A DNA stretch of 64,000 nucleotides from a virus: positions 1 to 64,000 of IMG/VR virus record IMGVR_UViG_3300031216_000012. One strand, given 5' to 3'. The position numbers and the translations under genes are program-made. This document shows, piece after piece, positions 8,580 through 17,687 of the stretch. The notes below the pieces were generated by a model that worked only from the letters and a program-made list of their open reading frames with translations, was not told the DNA's origin and made no database searches. How positions within the stretch are numbered: position 1 is the first letter of the stretch; every line of letters begins with the position of its first letter.

Positions 8580-9594
8580 AACAGCTGAAGAAGATCTGAC
8601 TATCCCGTTTGACGAGGATGGAGACGGCGAGGCGTCAAATGAAGTTGACACCGACGAAATCGAAGATGAAGTCGACACGGATGAAGTCGACACGGATGAA
8701 GTCGACACGGATGAAGTCGACACAGATGTAGACGACGCTGACGACGACGCTGACGACGACGCTGACGACGACGCTGACGACGCTGACGACGCTGATGACG
8801 ACGCTGACGACGACGCTGACGACGCTGACGACGCTGACGACGCTGACGACGACTCCGCTGACGATGCGGACGACTCGGACGACTCGGACGACTCGGACGC
8901 CGGCCGAACGGTCCCTTTGACCCGGTTAAAAGCAGAAACCAAGAAACGTCGGGAAGCAGAAGAGCGCGCCGCAAAGTACGAGATCGATCGACAGAAAAAG
9001 TCTTCCAGCAAGACGGAACAGATTAACGGAAGACTGACCGAGCTGGATGCGGAGATGGCAGAAGCGTCGCTTGAAGGCGATCAGGAAAAGTTTACGGCTC
9101 TTCGCAAAGAGGAACGGAAACTGAACTCGGAACTGCGAGAGCTTGAGATCAGCGAGTCTCAAACGCAGGCGCGTACCCAGGCTCGATTCGACGCGGCGCT
9201 TGAAGCGGCGGAAGAAAAATATCCAATGCTTAATCCCGACTCAGATCAGTTCAGCGAAGACGTCGAAGCAGAAATTACGGATCTGATGACTGCATACGTG
9301 GCGGCAGGACAGCCTTTGGACATCGCGCTCAACAAAGCAATCCGATATGTTGTTCCGCAGTACTTTGTACCAGAGGCTGAGGCGGAAGCGTCTCAAGAAA
9401 GTCTGCGAGCCAAGTCCACAACGAAAAAGCCCCCTCGCAAACCAAACGTAGGCGACCGCAATAAACAGCCTCCGAAAACGCGCAGTAAATCGACGTCAAC
9501 CCCGGCAAAGAAAGACGTTTGGGACATGTCGGACGCGGAGTTTGATAAGTGGGAAAAGACTGACGAGGCGAAAAAGATCCTCAAAGGCGCTTGA
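8566..9594 (+). CDS. Scaffold protein with a polyacidic repeat tract
   Basis: 342 residues. I chose ATG 8566 because AGGAG (8552-8556) sits nine bases upstream, against three for ATG 8560. Residues about 25-110 are almost only Asp, Ala, Glu, Val and Thr: VDTDE units and then (D)DAD units. A coiled-coil middle (KAETKKRREAEERAAKYE) and a basic C-terminal tail follow. Length, acidity, coiled coil and position between portal and capsid fit a head-assembly scaffold. The portal 3' end is overlapped by 14 bases. Confidence 0.75.
   Translation: MPPIKTAEEDLTIPFDEDGDGEASNEVDTDEIEDEVDTDEVDTDEVDTDEVDTDVDDADDDADDDADDDADDADDADDDADDDADDADDADDADDDSADDADDSDDSDDSDAGRTVPLTRLKAETKKRREAEERAAKYEIDRQKKSSSKTEQINGRLTELDAEMAEASLEGDQEKFTALRKEERKLNSELRELEISESQTQARTQARFDAALEAAEEKYPMLNPDSDQFSEDVEAEITDLMTAYVAAGQPLDIALNKAIRYVVPQYFVPEAEAEASQESLRAKSTTKKPPRKPNVGDRNKQPPKTRSKSTSTPAKKDVWDMSDAEFDKWEKTDEAKKILKGA
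8668..8890 (+). repeat. In-frame short tandem repeats encoding the polyacidic tract
   Basis: A 15-bp unit GAAGTCGACACGGAT repeats about four times up to 8725. From there to about 8890 the sequence consists of GCTGAC and GAC trinucleotide-type repeats. Such tracts are prone to slippage; because every unit is a multiple of three, length changes would keep the frame and alter only tract length. Confidence 0.9.
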
Positions 9595-9602
9595 CACCGT
9601 GC

Positions 9603-9625
9603 AGCGGAGTGTTCTACACTCCGCT
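9603..9625 (+). promoter_or_regulatory. Perfect 9-bp hairpin upstream of the capsid gene
   Basis: AGCGGAGTG (9603-9611) pairs with CACTCCGCT (9617-9625) around a 5-base loop, eight bases after the scaffold stop. No T-run follows, so it is not a classical terminator. It contains ACACTCC-N3-GTAA (9616-9629), which recurs in another hairpin at 60313-60326. It may stabilise or process the capsid transcript or mark a phage promoter. The 9595-9746 gap otherwise shows only the capsid ribosome-binding site AAGGAG at 9733-9738. Confidence 0.55.
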
Positions 9626-9746
9626 GTAATTCGTTAGAGACGACGACACAGTCTCAGTGCGCGATCACTTAAAACATTGGTTCCGTTGGCTGGCGCGATA
9701 GACAGCAAGGCAAGTTCATAAACTTAATTGCAAAGGAGACGCCCTC

Positions 9747-10856
9747 ATGGCGAATACCGACTTTGCGGCCTTGACTGACAATGAGCTGACTGTATGGATG
9801 CGCAAAGTCGTTCGAGCCGCCCGAGAAAAATCCTTCATTACCAAGTTTGAAGGTTCCGACGAAAACGCGATGATCCATCGCATCAATGCCTTGACCGAAA
9901 CGACTGGCGGCGCTAAAGCTGTCATGACGCTTGTGACCGACCTGGAAGATGACGGCGTTGCAGGAGACCGTAACCTCGAAGGTAACGAAGAGGCGATGGT
10001 ATCCAGCGACATCGTAATTCAGATCGATCAGCTGCGTCACGCTGTCCGCAACAAGGGCCGCATGGCGAATCAGCGTTCAGTCGTCAAGTTCCGCGAAGTA
10101 GCGATGAACAACCTGTCTTATTGGTTGGCCAACCGTTACGACCAGATGGCACTTTTGACGCTCAGCGGCATTTCGTACACCCTCTTCAACAACGGCGCGA
10201 CCCGTCCGAAGCAGGAGATGGCGAACCTGGCTTACGCTGCAGACGTCACCGCTCCGAGTGCGAACCGGCACTACCGCTGGAACGGCACCTCGGGCCTGTT
10301 TGAAGCCGGCAATACAGCGAACGTGGAGGCAACCGATACGATGTCTTACGACTTCGTTGTCAACGCTCGCACTCTGGCCGAAGACGCTTACCTGAAGCCC
10401 CTGCGCATGAACGGCGACGTCGAATGGTACAACTTGTTCCTGACGCCCCACCAGATTGCTCAGTTGAAGCTGGACGACGACTTCAAGGAAGCCTATCGGA
10501 ACGCGATGCCACGTACGCCGGATAACCCGCTGTTCAAAGGCAGTGACGTGATCTGGCTCGACGGCATGGCGATTCACAAGCACCGTTACGTATACAACAC
10601 TCGTGGCGCGGCTTCTGGCTCGAAGTGGGGTGCTGCCGGCGCGATTGACGGAGCACGCGCACTGCTCTGTGGTGCCCAGGCACTCGGTAAGGCCGAAGTT
10701 GGCCGGCCGATCTGGGTCGAGAAAGACTTCGACTACGATAACCAGCCGGGTATTGCTTCTGGCCGTATCTGCGGATTCCGCAAGCCGAAGTTCCAGTCCA
10801 TCTACAGCGATTCAGTCGAAGATTTCGGCGTCATCGCTATCGACACTGCCGGATAA
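9747..10856 (+). CDS. Major capsid protein, N4-gp56/DUF4043-like
   Basis: 369 residues, preceded by a strong AAGGAG site. Blocks typical of the N4 gp56-like HK97-fold capsid family are visible: ITKFEGSDENAMIH, the segment ending LEDDGVAGDRNLEGNEE (about 69-89), IVIQIDQLRHAVRNKGRM and WYNLFLTPHQIAQLK. It follows the scaffold and is followed by a small decoration-type protein, as expected for a head operon. It forms the icosahedral shell. A 150-base gap with a hairpin precedes it. Confidence 0.88.
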   Translation: MANTDFAALTDNELTVWMRKVVRAAREKSFITKFEGSDENAMIHRINALTETTGGAKAVMTLVTDLEDDGVAGDRNLEGNEEAMVSSDIVIQIDQLRHAVRNKGRMANQRSVVKFREVAMNNLSYWLANRYDQMALLTLSGISYTLFNNGATRPKQEMANLAYAADVTAPSANRHYRWNGTSGLFEAGNTANVEATDTMSYDFVVNARTLAEDAYLKPLRMNGDVEWYNLFLTPHQIAQLKLDDDFKEAYRNAMPRTPDNPLFKGSDVIWLDGMAIHKHRYVYNTRGAASGSKWGAAGAIDGARALLCGAQALGKAEVGRPIWVEKDFDYDNQPGIASGRICGFRKPKFQSIYSDSVEDFGVIAIDTAG

Positions 10857-10867
10857 GGAGACCCATC

Positions 10868-11266
10868 ATGGCTATCACTCGAACAGACGACTACCAGTGG
10901 CCCTTGACGAAGGTGAAACGCTTTACCTTTGCCGATCTGGTAGATGACGAAGCGGTCAACGCTCACTGGATTCCTCCGGGAGCCATTGTGGTCGGCGGCG
11001 CTTTAGTTGTTGAAACCGCCTGGGACAGCGCGACTACCGCGACATTGGACATCGGAGATTCCGTTGACCCCGACCGCTACACCGCGTCTCCTATTGACCT
11101 GAAGACGGCAGGGCGCACTGCGTTGACGTTGACGGGCCACAAGTACGCTTCTCCGACCAACCTGCAGTTTTTCTTGGCCGAGGCCGGAACTGCTGCTACG
11201 GAAGGCGAGGCGTACGTCGAACTGACGATCGTGTTGGAAGATCGTCAGAACGAGCAGGCGTCGTAA
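10868..11266 (+). CDS. Putative head decoration or head-associated protein
   Basis: 132 residues, beta-rich, with no membrane segment. It contains WIPPGAIVVGGALVVETAW and a hydroxyl-rich C-terminal half. Small proteins of this type directly after the capsid gene usually decorate or stabilise heads. It starts 11 bases after the capsid stop with AAGGAG upstream, and a strong terminator follows it, so it closes the head transcription unit. Family not named. Confidence 0.55.
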   Translation: MAITRTDDYQWPLTKVKRFTFADLVDDEAVNAHWIPPGAIVVGGALVVETAWDSATTATLDIGDSVDPDRYTASPIDLKTAGRTALTLTGHKYASPTNLQFFLAEAGTAATEGEAYVELTIVLEDRQNEQAS

Positions 11267-11278
11267 GATCCCTACCAC

Positions 11279-11309
11279 CTCTCCCGGCGCCCTGCCGGGA
11301 GAGTTTTTT
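11279..11309 (+). terminator. Rho-independent terminator after the head genes
   Basis: A 10-bp stem pairs 11279-11288 (CTCTCCCGGC) with 11294-11303 around a 5-base loop and is followed by six T (11304-11309). It lies 12 bases after the decoration gene stop and would reduce read-through from abundant capsid transcripts into the tail genes. Confidence 0.9.
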
Positions 11310-11324
11310 CACGAGGAACCCGTA

Positions 11325-11867
11325 ATGCCGCAATTTAATTCCGCAGTAATGACCTGCAGCACCCACCGCCGAGTGGCAACCACTGCTGGCCATATAATTA
11401 TGTTTGTCCCTAATGAACCGACGTTTGTGCCCGCTCTAGCCGTTCAAGCGTGCAGGCAGGCAGGAGCCACCGTTGTCAAACAAGCTTCAAACACTTCTCA
11501 GTCAATGCCTGCTCCTGGGTCGAAAGGCCGAATCGAAGCAGATGTAACTATCTACGAGGACGACCTCAACACCAAAATCGAAGATTTTGAATCTTTGGAA
11601 GACGTGGATTTTTCTACTGAGGACGAGCCCGTCCCACAGACCAAGGTGTTTACCGAAACCGAAGAGCGCGTCCGTCAAGGCATTCTCAGCCTGCTGAGCG
11701 ACTCTTCTCCTGAGCATTGGACCGGCGACAATCGACCGAAGATTGGTTCGCTCAGCAAGGCGTGTCACGGCGCGTCGGTGACAGGCAAGATCCGCGACCG
11801 GGTCTGGAACAAGATGGAAGAGCAAGGCGAGATCCCTGAAAATTATGCGTACCTTCTGGGACTGTAA
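11325..11867 (+). CDS. Hypothetical structural or neck protein
   Basis: 180 residues starting just after the terminator, with an ACGAGG ribosome-binding site. The N-terminus is neutral, the middle (about 66-105) is very acidic (IEDFESLEDVDFSTEDEP), and the C-terminal 70 residues are helical (TEERVRQGILSLL, IRDRVWNKMEEQGEIP). Position between head genes and the adaptor suggests a head-completion role. I do not recognise the family. Confidence 0.6.
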   Translation: MPQFNSAVMTCSTHRRVATTAGHIIMFVPNEPTFVPALAVQACRQAGATVVKQASNTSQSMPAPGSKGRIEADVTIYEDDLNTKIEDFESLEDVDFSTEDEPVPQTKVFTETEERVRQGILSLLSDSSPEHWTGDNRPKIGSLSKACHGASVTGKIRDRVWNKMEEQGEIPENYAYLLGL

Positions 11868-11870
11868 ACA

Positions 11871-12566
11871 ATGACCCCTGAAGAGCTCCGCAACAGGTTT
11901 CGCCGGGATGTTGATGATTTGGATGAAGACCCGTCCGACCAGTCAGATCTTCTGTTCACTGACGACGAAGTCAATGAATTTATGGAAGAAGCGTACCAAC
12001 AATTTGTTGCGGAGACTCTTTATTACCATCGTGTACTTGAACTCGAGGTTGTTCAGGGAGAGGCGGACATTACTCTCCCGGAAGAGTTCTTGCAGACGCG
12101 AGGGGAAAAAGGGTATCTTGTAGACGCCAACTGCAGCGTGTTTATGCAGTCGTTGCAACCGCTCTCAAGCATCGTCGATGATTATGGAGTGCGCTCTTTT
12201 GCTCCAGGGTTCAACTCGACGGTTTCTGGGACGCCTCGGATATTTACGCTTGATTTGGAGTTCAACACTCTTCGTTTGTACCCGACCCCTGAAGTCGACG
12301 ACACGCTGCAGATTCCGATCTATTCGAAGCCTCCTCGAATTGCTGATTTCGACGCCGGCCCATTTGTCATTACAGACTCAATGCACGTCCGCCATTTGCT
12401 GCCGGGCATGAAAGCCTTGGCCTACGCCAAGCAAGACGCCGACGTGTACGACCGCAATACTGCCGACCGCTATGCCGGCGCGTTCGATCGCAAGATTCTG
12501 GATGTGTATTCAGAACGCATGAGACGCCGCCGCAAGCCGCAAGAGATCCGGTACGGTGGCTTTTAA
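11871..12566 (+). CDS. Head-tail adaptor-like protein
   Basis: 231 residues. The N-terminal helix-rich segment (LRNRFRRDVDDLDEDP, LLFTDDEVNEFMEEAYQQF) followed by a beta region and a basic C-terminal helix (RKILDVYSERMRRRRKP) resembles podovirus adaptor proteins that sit below the portal. It starts three bases after the previous stop and overlaps the next gene by 11 bases. Confidence 0.6.
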   Translation: MTPEELRNRFRRDVDDLDEDPSDQSDLLFTDDEVNEFMEEAYQQFVAETLYYHRVLELEVVQGEADITLPEEFLQTRGEKGYLVDANCSVFMQSLQPLSSIVDDYGVRSFAPGFNSTVSGTPRIFTLDLEFNTLRLYPTPEVDDTLQIPIYSKPPRIADFDAGPFVITDSMHVRHLLPGMKALAYAKQDADVYDRNTADRYAGAFDRKILDVYSERMRRRRKPQEIRYGGF

Positions 12567-13845
12567 GAGCCGCACAAAAGCGTTTGACGGTTTCTCTGAC
12601 GGCGTCAATAACGTATATCGCGAGGAGTCTGTTCCAGACTCGGCGCTGCGCTCAGCCAAAAACATTGATTTACTGTCGGGCGGGAAAATACGCCGTCGGC
12701 AGGGTTTTCTGCGGCGCTCTTCGCTGACGGACGCCCGCTCGGCAGTCTTTTTTGCAGGCGACATTTATTTGGCAGACCAGGGAGATCTAAAGAGAGTATC
12801 TCTTGTAGACTTTTCTGAAGAACCAGTCGCGAACGTAGACGCCAATGCGTTTTTGTCGTTTGCAGAGATCAACGGTCAGCTCTATATCACTGACGGGGTC
12901 AACGCGGCGTATAAGATTGCTGCTGACGGCGCGGCTACAGCCTGGGCGGTTGAGCAGCCAGCATTCCCTCCTGCCCTGGCCGCAGCTTCTCTTGGAGGGT
13001 TGCCCGCAGCAACGTACCAGGTAAATGTGACGTATTTTCGCGGGCGCGAAGAGTCGGGCACCGGGCCTTCTTCTTCAGTGACGCTGACTCAAGAAGGCGG
13101 AATCGAACTGACCGACATCCCAGTCCCTCTGTCGGCCCAAGTCACGGCTGTTCGAATCTACGTCTCGACGCCGAGCGGCGAGCTCATGTACGCGCACCGG
13201 GACGTTGCTCCTGGCACGACGTCGGCGGTCATCGCAGCTTTGCCGTCAGGCAAAGCGCTGGAAACTCAGTTTTTAGAGCCTGTGCCTGCAGGGCACATTA
13301 TTCGCGGGTTCAATGGAAGGTCGTACTCGGCTGTTGACAACGTGATGTATTATTCTCAAGCGATGCGGCCGGCGCTGTTAGATGCGGCGCACGACTACAT
13401 CGATTTTGAATCCCGGATTCGAATGATCCGCCCAGTAGAAGGAGGCGTATTTGTTTCGACTGAAAAACGGGTGGTATTTCTTGCCGGGGAAGATCCAGAG
13501 AATTTCCAACTTTCAGTAGCTCATACCTCCCCCGCAGTGGAAGGTTCTGACATTATGGCCCCGGCAAAGATGTTTTCTTTTGAGAACATGTCGACAGGTG
13601 AAGTCGCGGTTTGGTGGGCGGCATCCGGTATCATGGTCATTGGTTTTCCGAACGGGCAAGTCGTGCCTGTTCGGGAAGGAGAGCTGGCACTTCCCGAATA
13701 CGCTCGCGGAGATGTTATGATCCGAGAGGAAAACGGAGTGCGCCAGCTTGTATCTGTGTTGCAGCGGCCCAAAACGCCTACGGCGGGCTTGGCCATGCAG
13801 GACGAAGCAACGGTGACAGTCCACCGACGAGGCATTGAACTTTAG
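12556..13845 (+). CDS. Putative beta-propeller-like neck or tail hub protein
   Basis: 430 codons from a GTG at 12556 inside the adaptor 3' end. The N-terminus (DGFSDGVNNVYREESVPDSA, then SAKNIDLLSGGKIRRRQGF) and repeated short beta blocks (VFFAGDIYLADQGDLKRV, FLSFAEINGQLYITDGVNAA) resemble propeller-like phage neck or hub proteins. Next to the adaptor, a role in closing the portal channel, like P22 gp10, is plausible but not proven. Confidence 0.55.
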   Translation: MAFKSRTKAFDGFSDGVNNVYREESVPDSALRSAKNIDLLSGGKIRRRQGFLRRSSLTDARSAVFFAGDIYLADQGDLKRVSLVDFSEEPVANVDANAFLSFAEINGQLYITDGVNAAYKIAADGAATAWAVEQPAFPPALAAASLGGLPAATYQVNVTYFRGREESGTGPSSSVTLTQEGGIELTDIPVPLSAQVTAVRIYVSTPSGELMYAHRDVAPGTTSAVIAALPSGKALETQFLEPVPAGHIIRGFNGRSYSAVDNVMYYSQAMRPALLDAAHDYIDFESRIRMIRPVEGGVFVSTEKRVVFLAGEDPENFQLSVAHTSPAVEGSDIMAPAKMFSFENMSTGEVAVWWAASGIMVIGFPNGQVVPVREGELALPEYARGDVMIREENGVRQLVSVLQRPKTPTAGLAMQDEATVTVHRRGIEL

Positions 13846-13854
13846 GAGATCATC

Positions 13855-14436
13855 ATGAAAAGTCAACTGAGACGGGAGCTGAACCGCGAGCTTCGGGATT
13901 TTAATTATGAGAACACGGATGAAGGACTTCTGTTTCCACGACAGGGTCTCCAGATTTGCGGCGTGTTCGAAGTGGAAAACTTGACCCAAGGCGGCAAGTC
14001 TGTCGCAGCCAACCTGGTTGTGAACCAAGGGCTTGATTTTGTCGTAGGCGTAGCCCTTGGCAGCACGTCTGCTATTGCTACCTGGTATCTGGCGCCGTTT
14101 GCCGGCAATGCCACCCCTGCAACTGGCTGGACAGCCTCGAACTTCGATTCGAACTCGACGGAGTTTACCAACTACACGGAAGGCACTCGTCAGGCGTTTA
14201 GCCCAGGCTCTGTAGCGTCAGGCGCGATCGGCAACCTGAGCTCGCGAGCAGAAATCACCATTGGCAGCAGCGCACAAGATACGATCTACGGCGTCGGAGT
14301 AATCAGCTCCAGCGGCAAAGAGGCGACTTCTGGCGTGCTGTTCTCTGCCGCCCGGTTGAGCTCGGCCCGAACCGGCCTGCTTGAAGACGACGTCATTGCT
14401 TTGGGCTACACGCTGCAGGCGTCGGATGCCAGCTGA
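13855..14436 (+). CDS. Hypothetical virion protein
   Basis: 193 residues, preceded by TAGGAG. The N-terminal 20 residues are basic and helical (QLRRELNRELRDF); the rest is beta-rich and Gly/Ser/Thr-rich (TGWTASNFDSNSTEF), typical of phage tail or fibre components. It overlaps the next gene by one base (TGATG). Family not recognised. Confidence 0.6.
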   Translation: MKSQLRRELNRELRDFNYENTDEGLLFPRQGLQICGVFEVENLTQGGKSVAANLVVNQGLDFVVGVALGSTSAIATWYLAPFAGNATPATGWTASNFDSNSTEFTNYTEGTRQAFSPGSVASGAIGNLSSRAEITIGSSAQDTIYGVGVISSSGKEATSGVLFSAARLSSARTGLLEDDVIALGYTLQASDAS

Positions 14437-16760
14437 TGAGATACACCGGCCCTGCCCGGTTTAGGTTTTCGGGAGATATAGGCCGAGCCCAACGGTACAC
14501 GGCACAGGCACGGACTCTAGTTGCGCAGCTGTTCGCTTCTAGTTCCGTGCCTTTGTCTACCGTCTCAAGAACGTTCGAAGATGGGACAGTGATCGCTGCC
14601 CGCTATTTTGGTCAGCCTGCAATCATCGACCGGAACTGGGCAGATGACCCTACGGCTATGGTCTATTCTGGCCAAATGGTCGTTTCGGTCGAGATTTACT
14701 CGCCTCCTGTTGCTGTTTCGATTCCCGAGTTCACCGGTTTTGTTTTGGAGCACCCGAATGCAGCAGCGTTCGACAGCGAGGTATACGGGGTGTTCTTTGA
14801 TTCTACTCGCACTCTCAATGTAACGTCTGCGTCTAGCGACCTGGACGCCGCCCTGTCTCTACTTGATTTTTTTCCAGGGTCTCCCACGTTTGCCGACGAA
14901 TATCCAGAAGGGCTTTATGATGACGTAGCCAGCTTGGAACACGTTGACTGGCACAATACCGACCACTCGATTTGTTTGACCGTAGCGGCCGTGACGGGGG
15001 ACCGACGCCTTCCTCGATACCACAGCGTGCCGGTCGACAGGAAGATCTACCGAGACGGCGAAGTGTTTGTCAACGTCCCGTTGGGGGGAGTGCTTCGTGG
15101 TTGGGGTATTCGTTCTGGCGAACCGGACGTGTTGGTAGTAATAATGCAGTCGGCAGACGTTCTCGCGGCATTCCAATGTCCAACGACTCTCGACATGACT
15201 GTAGTTGAAAATTGGATACTTATCAGCAGCTATGTCAAGAACTCAGTGCAGGTGCTTGATGGATGTTTTCTTTTTTCTACTGACGGTTCGCAGGCAGTAA
15301 CTTCTTTGTGGAGCAGCTTTGATGACTGGCAAGAGATTCTGTTCAAAGACAACGCTTTTGAAGTTGGACCAAGTCGCTACAATCCGTTCCAGTTATTCCA
15401 GGCACAGCGAGAAGTCTATGATAATTACGACCCTGTGTTCGATCCTGCCTTTGGAGACCAAGAGAATTTTCAGTTGTATTCGACCGGCGGGAACTTGATC
15501 GAACAAGAATTCCTCGATCGTCCCCCAGGATCAAATCCAGGCGTTGGAGCTCCTGACGACTACACCAACCCAATCGTTACTCCATTCGAAGTGTATCGCC
15601 GCGGAGAGTTCAATTATGTTCCTGAGTTGGAGATCGATGATTTTGACTACTACAGCAAAAAACTTCTGGCGGTGGACTTCATAACAGGGACAACGACACT
15701 CAGCCGCTTGGAAGTGGATTACAGCGACTACCTTCTTGAATGCGGATACCAGGCAGACCATTCGGGAACCGGAACTGTTACGGATACCTACTCTGGCGCC
15801 GGCCCGTTTGAAGGGTTGGTATCTACGCGAACCCAGCAAACAGTGAATGGCAGCGGCGAGGTTTTGGGGAGGCTTCAGGAAGGAAACATTCTGATTAACG
15901 ACGTGTCGGCCGGCTGGGTGCTGGACGTAGATTCTGTTTTTTCCCATACAATATTTACCGAATTTGACAGGACACAGTTCTACCCCGGAAACTTGACTGG
16001 GAATGGAACAGGTGCTGGGTTGGCAGAGAACCTGACGTTGCGGAAAGGGCGCACAGTAATTGCTTCCGACCTCAGACACAACTACGTCGCTGTTGTAGAG
16101 ATGGACCAGAGGTTCGAATACCGCATCAGCGAGGATCTGGTTTGGACGGCAGGCACTTCGACAGCGACCAGCACCTTGGACGCTGACCGGACATTGACTC
16201 CCAACGGGACGTACCAGCGCCTGCGGTTGATTGAGCTGAAGAATGAGACTGAGAACGTAGTCAGCGAACTATCTCTCCCGACCCGGTACAACAACATCGG
16301 ACTTGACGACTCTATTCAATCCAGCACGGAGGAGTTTACAGGAGCGTTTGGAGGAGAACCATCGTTTTTGGTCTCCGGGTTTGGCCCTCACTTCTTCTTC
16401 TCAGGACTGCGCCAGCTGGTGCCCTACCCTACGGGGCTGCTGGGGGACACCTTTCCAGGATGGAAAAGTGGCGCGTCGGAGACACTTCGAGCCCAAAACT
16501 TTACTCTTTACGAAAAGCCGTATAATCGATTTGGCTATTTTCGTGAAGGGGCTATGCGGATCATGTACCCGCTCCAATCGCAGAAAGTAGCGTCTATGGC
16601 TTCGCGCCGCGGCGCCCAAGCGGTGGCGTTCTACGGAAACTTGTATAATGGCGAAGGCGAGGTCAAAGAACTGGTGTTGGACGGCCGCACGCTGTCAACG
16701 TTTTTCCGTGACGGTGCCGAGGACTTGTATGATGATCTCCCCCCAATAGGAGTAGTGTGA
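14436..16760 (+). CDS. Large tail structural protein
   Basis: 774 residues, start coupled to the previous stop. Aromatic- and Asp/Ser-rich sequence predicts mostly beta structure, with many fibre-like segments (YDNYDPVFDPAFGDQENFQL). There is no membrane helix or enzyme motif. Position and size suggest a tail hub or tail-tip component of the short tail. Family not recognised. Confidence 0.6.
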   Translation: MRYTGPARFRFSGDIGRAQRYTAQARTLVAQLFASSSVPLSTVSRTFEDGTVIAARYFGQPAIIDRNWADDPTAMVYSGQMVVSVEIYSPPVAVSIPEFTGFVLEHPNAAAFDSEVYGVFFDSTRTLNVTSASSDLDAALSLLDFFPGSPTFADEYPEGLYDDVASLEHVDWHNTDHSICLTVAAVTGDRRLPRYHSVPVDRKIYRDGEVFVNVPLGGVLRGWGIRSGEPDVLVVIMQSADVLAAFQCPTTLDMTVVENWILISSYVKNSVQVLDGCFLFSTDGSQAVTSLWSSFDDWQEILFKDNAFEVGPSRYNPFQLFQAQREVYDNYDPVFDPAFGDQENFQLYSTGGNLIEQEFLDRPPGSNPGVGAPDDYTNPIVTPFEVYRRGEFNYVPELEIDDFDYYSKKLLAVDFITGTTTLSRLEVDYSDYLLECGYQADHSGTGTVTDTYSGAGPFEGLVSTRTQQTVNGSGEVLGRLQEGNILINDVSAGWVLDVDSVFSHTIFTEFDRTQFYPGNLTGNGTGAGLAENLTLRKGRTVIASDLRHNYVAVVEMDQRFEYRISEDLVWTAGTSTATSTLDADRTLTPNGTYQRLRLIELKNETENVVSELSLPTRYNNIGLDDSIQSSTEEFTGAFGGEPSFLVSGFGPHFFFSGLRQLVPYPTGLLGDTFPGWKSGASETLRAQNFTLYEKPYNRFGYFREGAMRIMYPLQSQKVASMASRRGAQAVAFYGNLYNGEGEVKELVLDGRTLSTFFRDGAEDLYDDLPPIGVV

Positions 16761-17194
16761 TGGCGATTCGAGTAAGCAGCGGCTTAAAAAACCAACTGCT
16801 CATTTCATCTTCTGTGCGAGAGGCGTTGGAGTACGGCGTCATCGATGTGTACTCAGGCGCTCAGCCTGTTACGGCAGAGACTTCGCCCACAGGGACTTTT
16901 TTGGGTCGAATTACGGCCAACGGAGATCCCTGGGTAGAAGGCGCAGAGGATGCGGGCCTGTTGCTCGCTGGGGTTCCGTCCGCTAACATGCTCATAGCCT
17001 ACCCTACCCAGACGTGGACATTGAGAGTAGTGGCGTCTGGAATCGCAGGGTGGTTCAGGTTTCGATCGAATGCGTCGAGCGCGACGTCGTTTGACGGAGA
17101 AATATCAGCTCCTTTTGAAGAGCTGTTTATAGGAGATCCGAGCTTGGTTGTTGGACAAACCCGCGCTATCGAATCTTTTTCCATTACGTTCTAA
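16760..17194 (+). CDS. Small beta-rich virion protein, paralogue of the next gene
   Basis: 144 residues. I prefer ATG 16760 (overlapping the previous stop, TAGGAG upstream) to GTG 16757. Its N-terminus (VSSGLKNQLLISSSVREALE, then GVIDVYSGAQPVTAE..PTG..LG.I...G) parallels that of 17208-17687 (STGLRQALLTTGDFKAQMDG, then GFIHIYGWG...TTGDYILLATISASG). The two genes are probably tandem paralogues. Structural role inferred from position. Confidence 0.6.
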   Translation: MAIRVSSGLKNQLLISSSVREALEYGVIDVYSGAQPVTAETSPTGTFLGRITANGDPWVEGAEDAGLLLAGVPSANMLIAYPTQTWTLRVVASGIAGWFRFRSNASSATSFDGEISAPFEELFIGDPSLVVGQTRAIESFSITF

Positions 17195-17207
17195 AGAGGA
17201 TACGACA

Positions 17208-17687
17208 ATGCTTCAATTTTCGACCGGACTACGACAAGCACTGCTGACCACTGGGGATTTCAAAGCCCAGATGGACGGCGGATTTATTCACATCTACGGT
17301 TGGGGCACAGCCTCTGCAATTCCCGGCCGAGACGACGCGATCGACACGACTCCGACCACTGGAGATTATATCCTGTTGGCAACGATCTCTGCGTCGGGCG
17401 GAACGAACGTGACAGGGCTGAACTTTGCTGAGCCCGTCGATGGCGTTGTCTCGAAAGACGCAGGGCAGACGTGGAATAACTCGACCACTGAAAACCTGGC
17501 AACGGGCACCGCACAATTCTTCGTCCATCACGCGACTGAGCACGACGGCGACGACATCGGTAGCGCGGCGGCAGAAAACCGGATTATTGGCACGATTGGG
17601 CTGGTCGGCGCAGACATGAATCTGGTGAGTACGACGCTGACGGAGAATCAGGTGCAGGCAATCACCTACTACAACCTGACGTTCTGA
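17208..17687 (+). CDS. Small beta-rich virion protein, paralogue of the preceding gene
   Basis: 159 residues from ATG 17208 with AGAGGA upstream. The sequence is Ala/Gly/Thr-rich and beta-predicted, with the shared N-terminal plan described for 16760-17194. The C-terminus (LTENQVQAITYYNLTF) ends in the same aromatic style as its paralogue (IESFSITF). Likely a tail component. Its stop overlaps the next ATG. Confidence 0.6.
   Translation: MLQFSTGLRQALLTTGDFKAQMDGGFIHIYGWGTASAIPGRDDAIDTTPTTGDYILLATISASGGTNVTGLNFAEPVDGVVSKDAGQTWNNSTTENLATGTAQFFVHHATEHDGDDIGSAAAENRIIGTIGLVGADMNLVSTTLTENQVQAITYYNLTF

Noticed and set aside
8175-9011. 278-codon Ser/Ala-rich leftward frame
   Set aside because: It is the antisense of the scaffold's Asp-Ala repeat tract; the scaffold frame has the start site, context and plausible protein.
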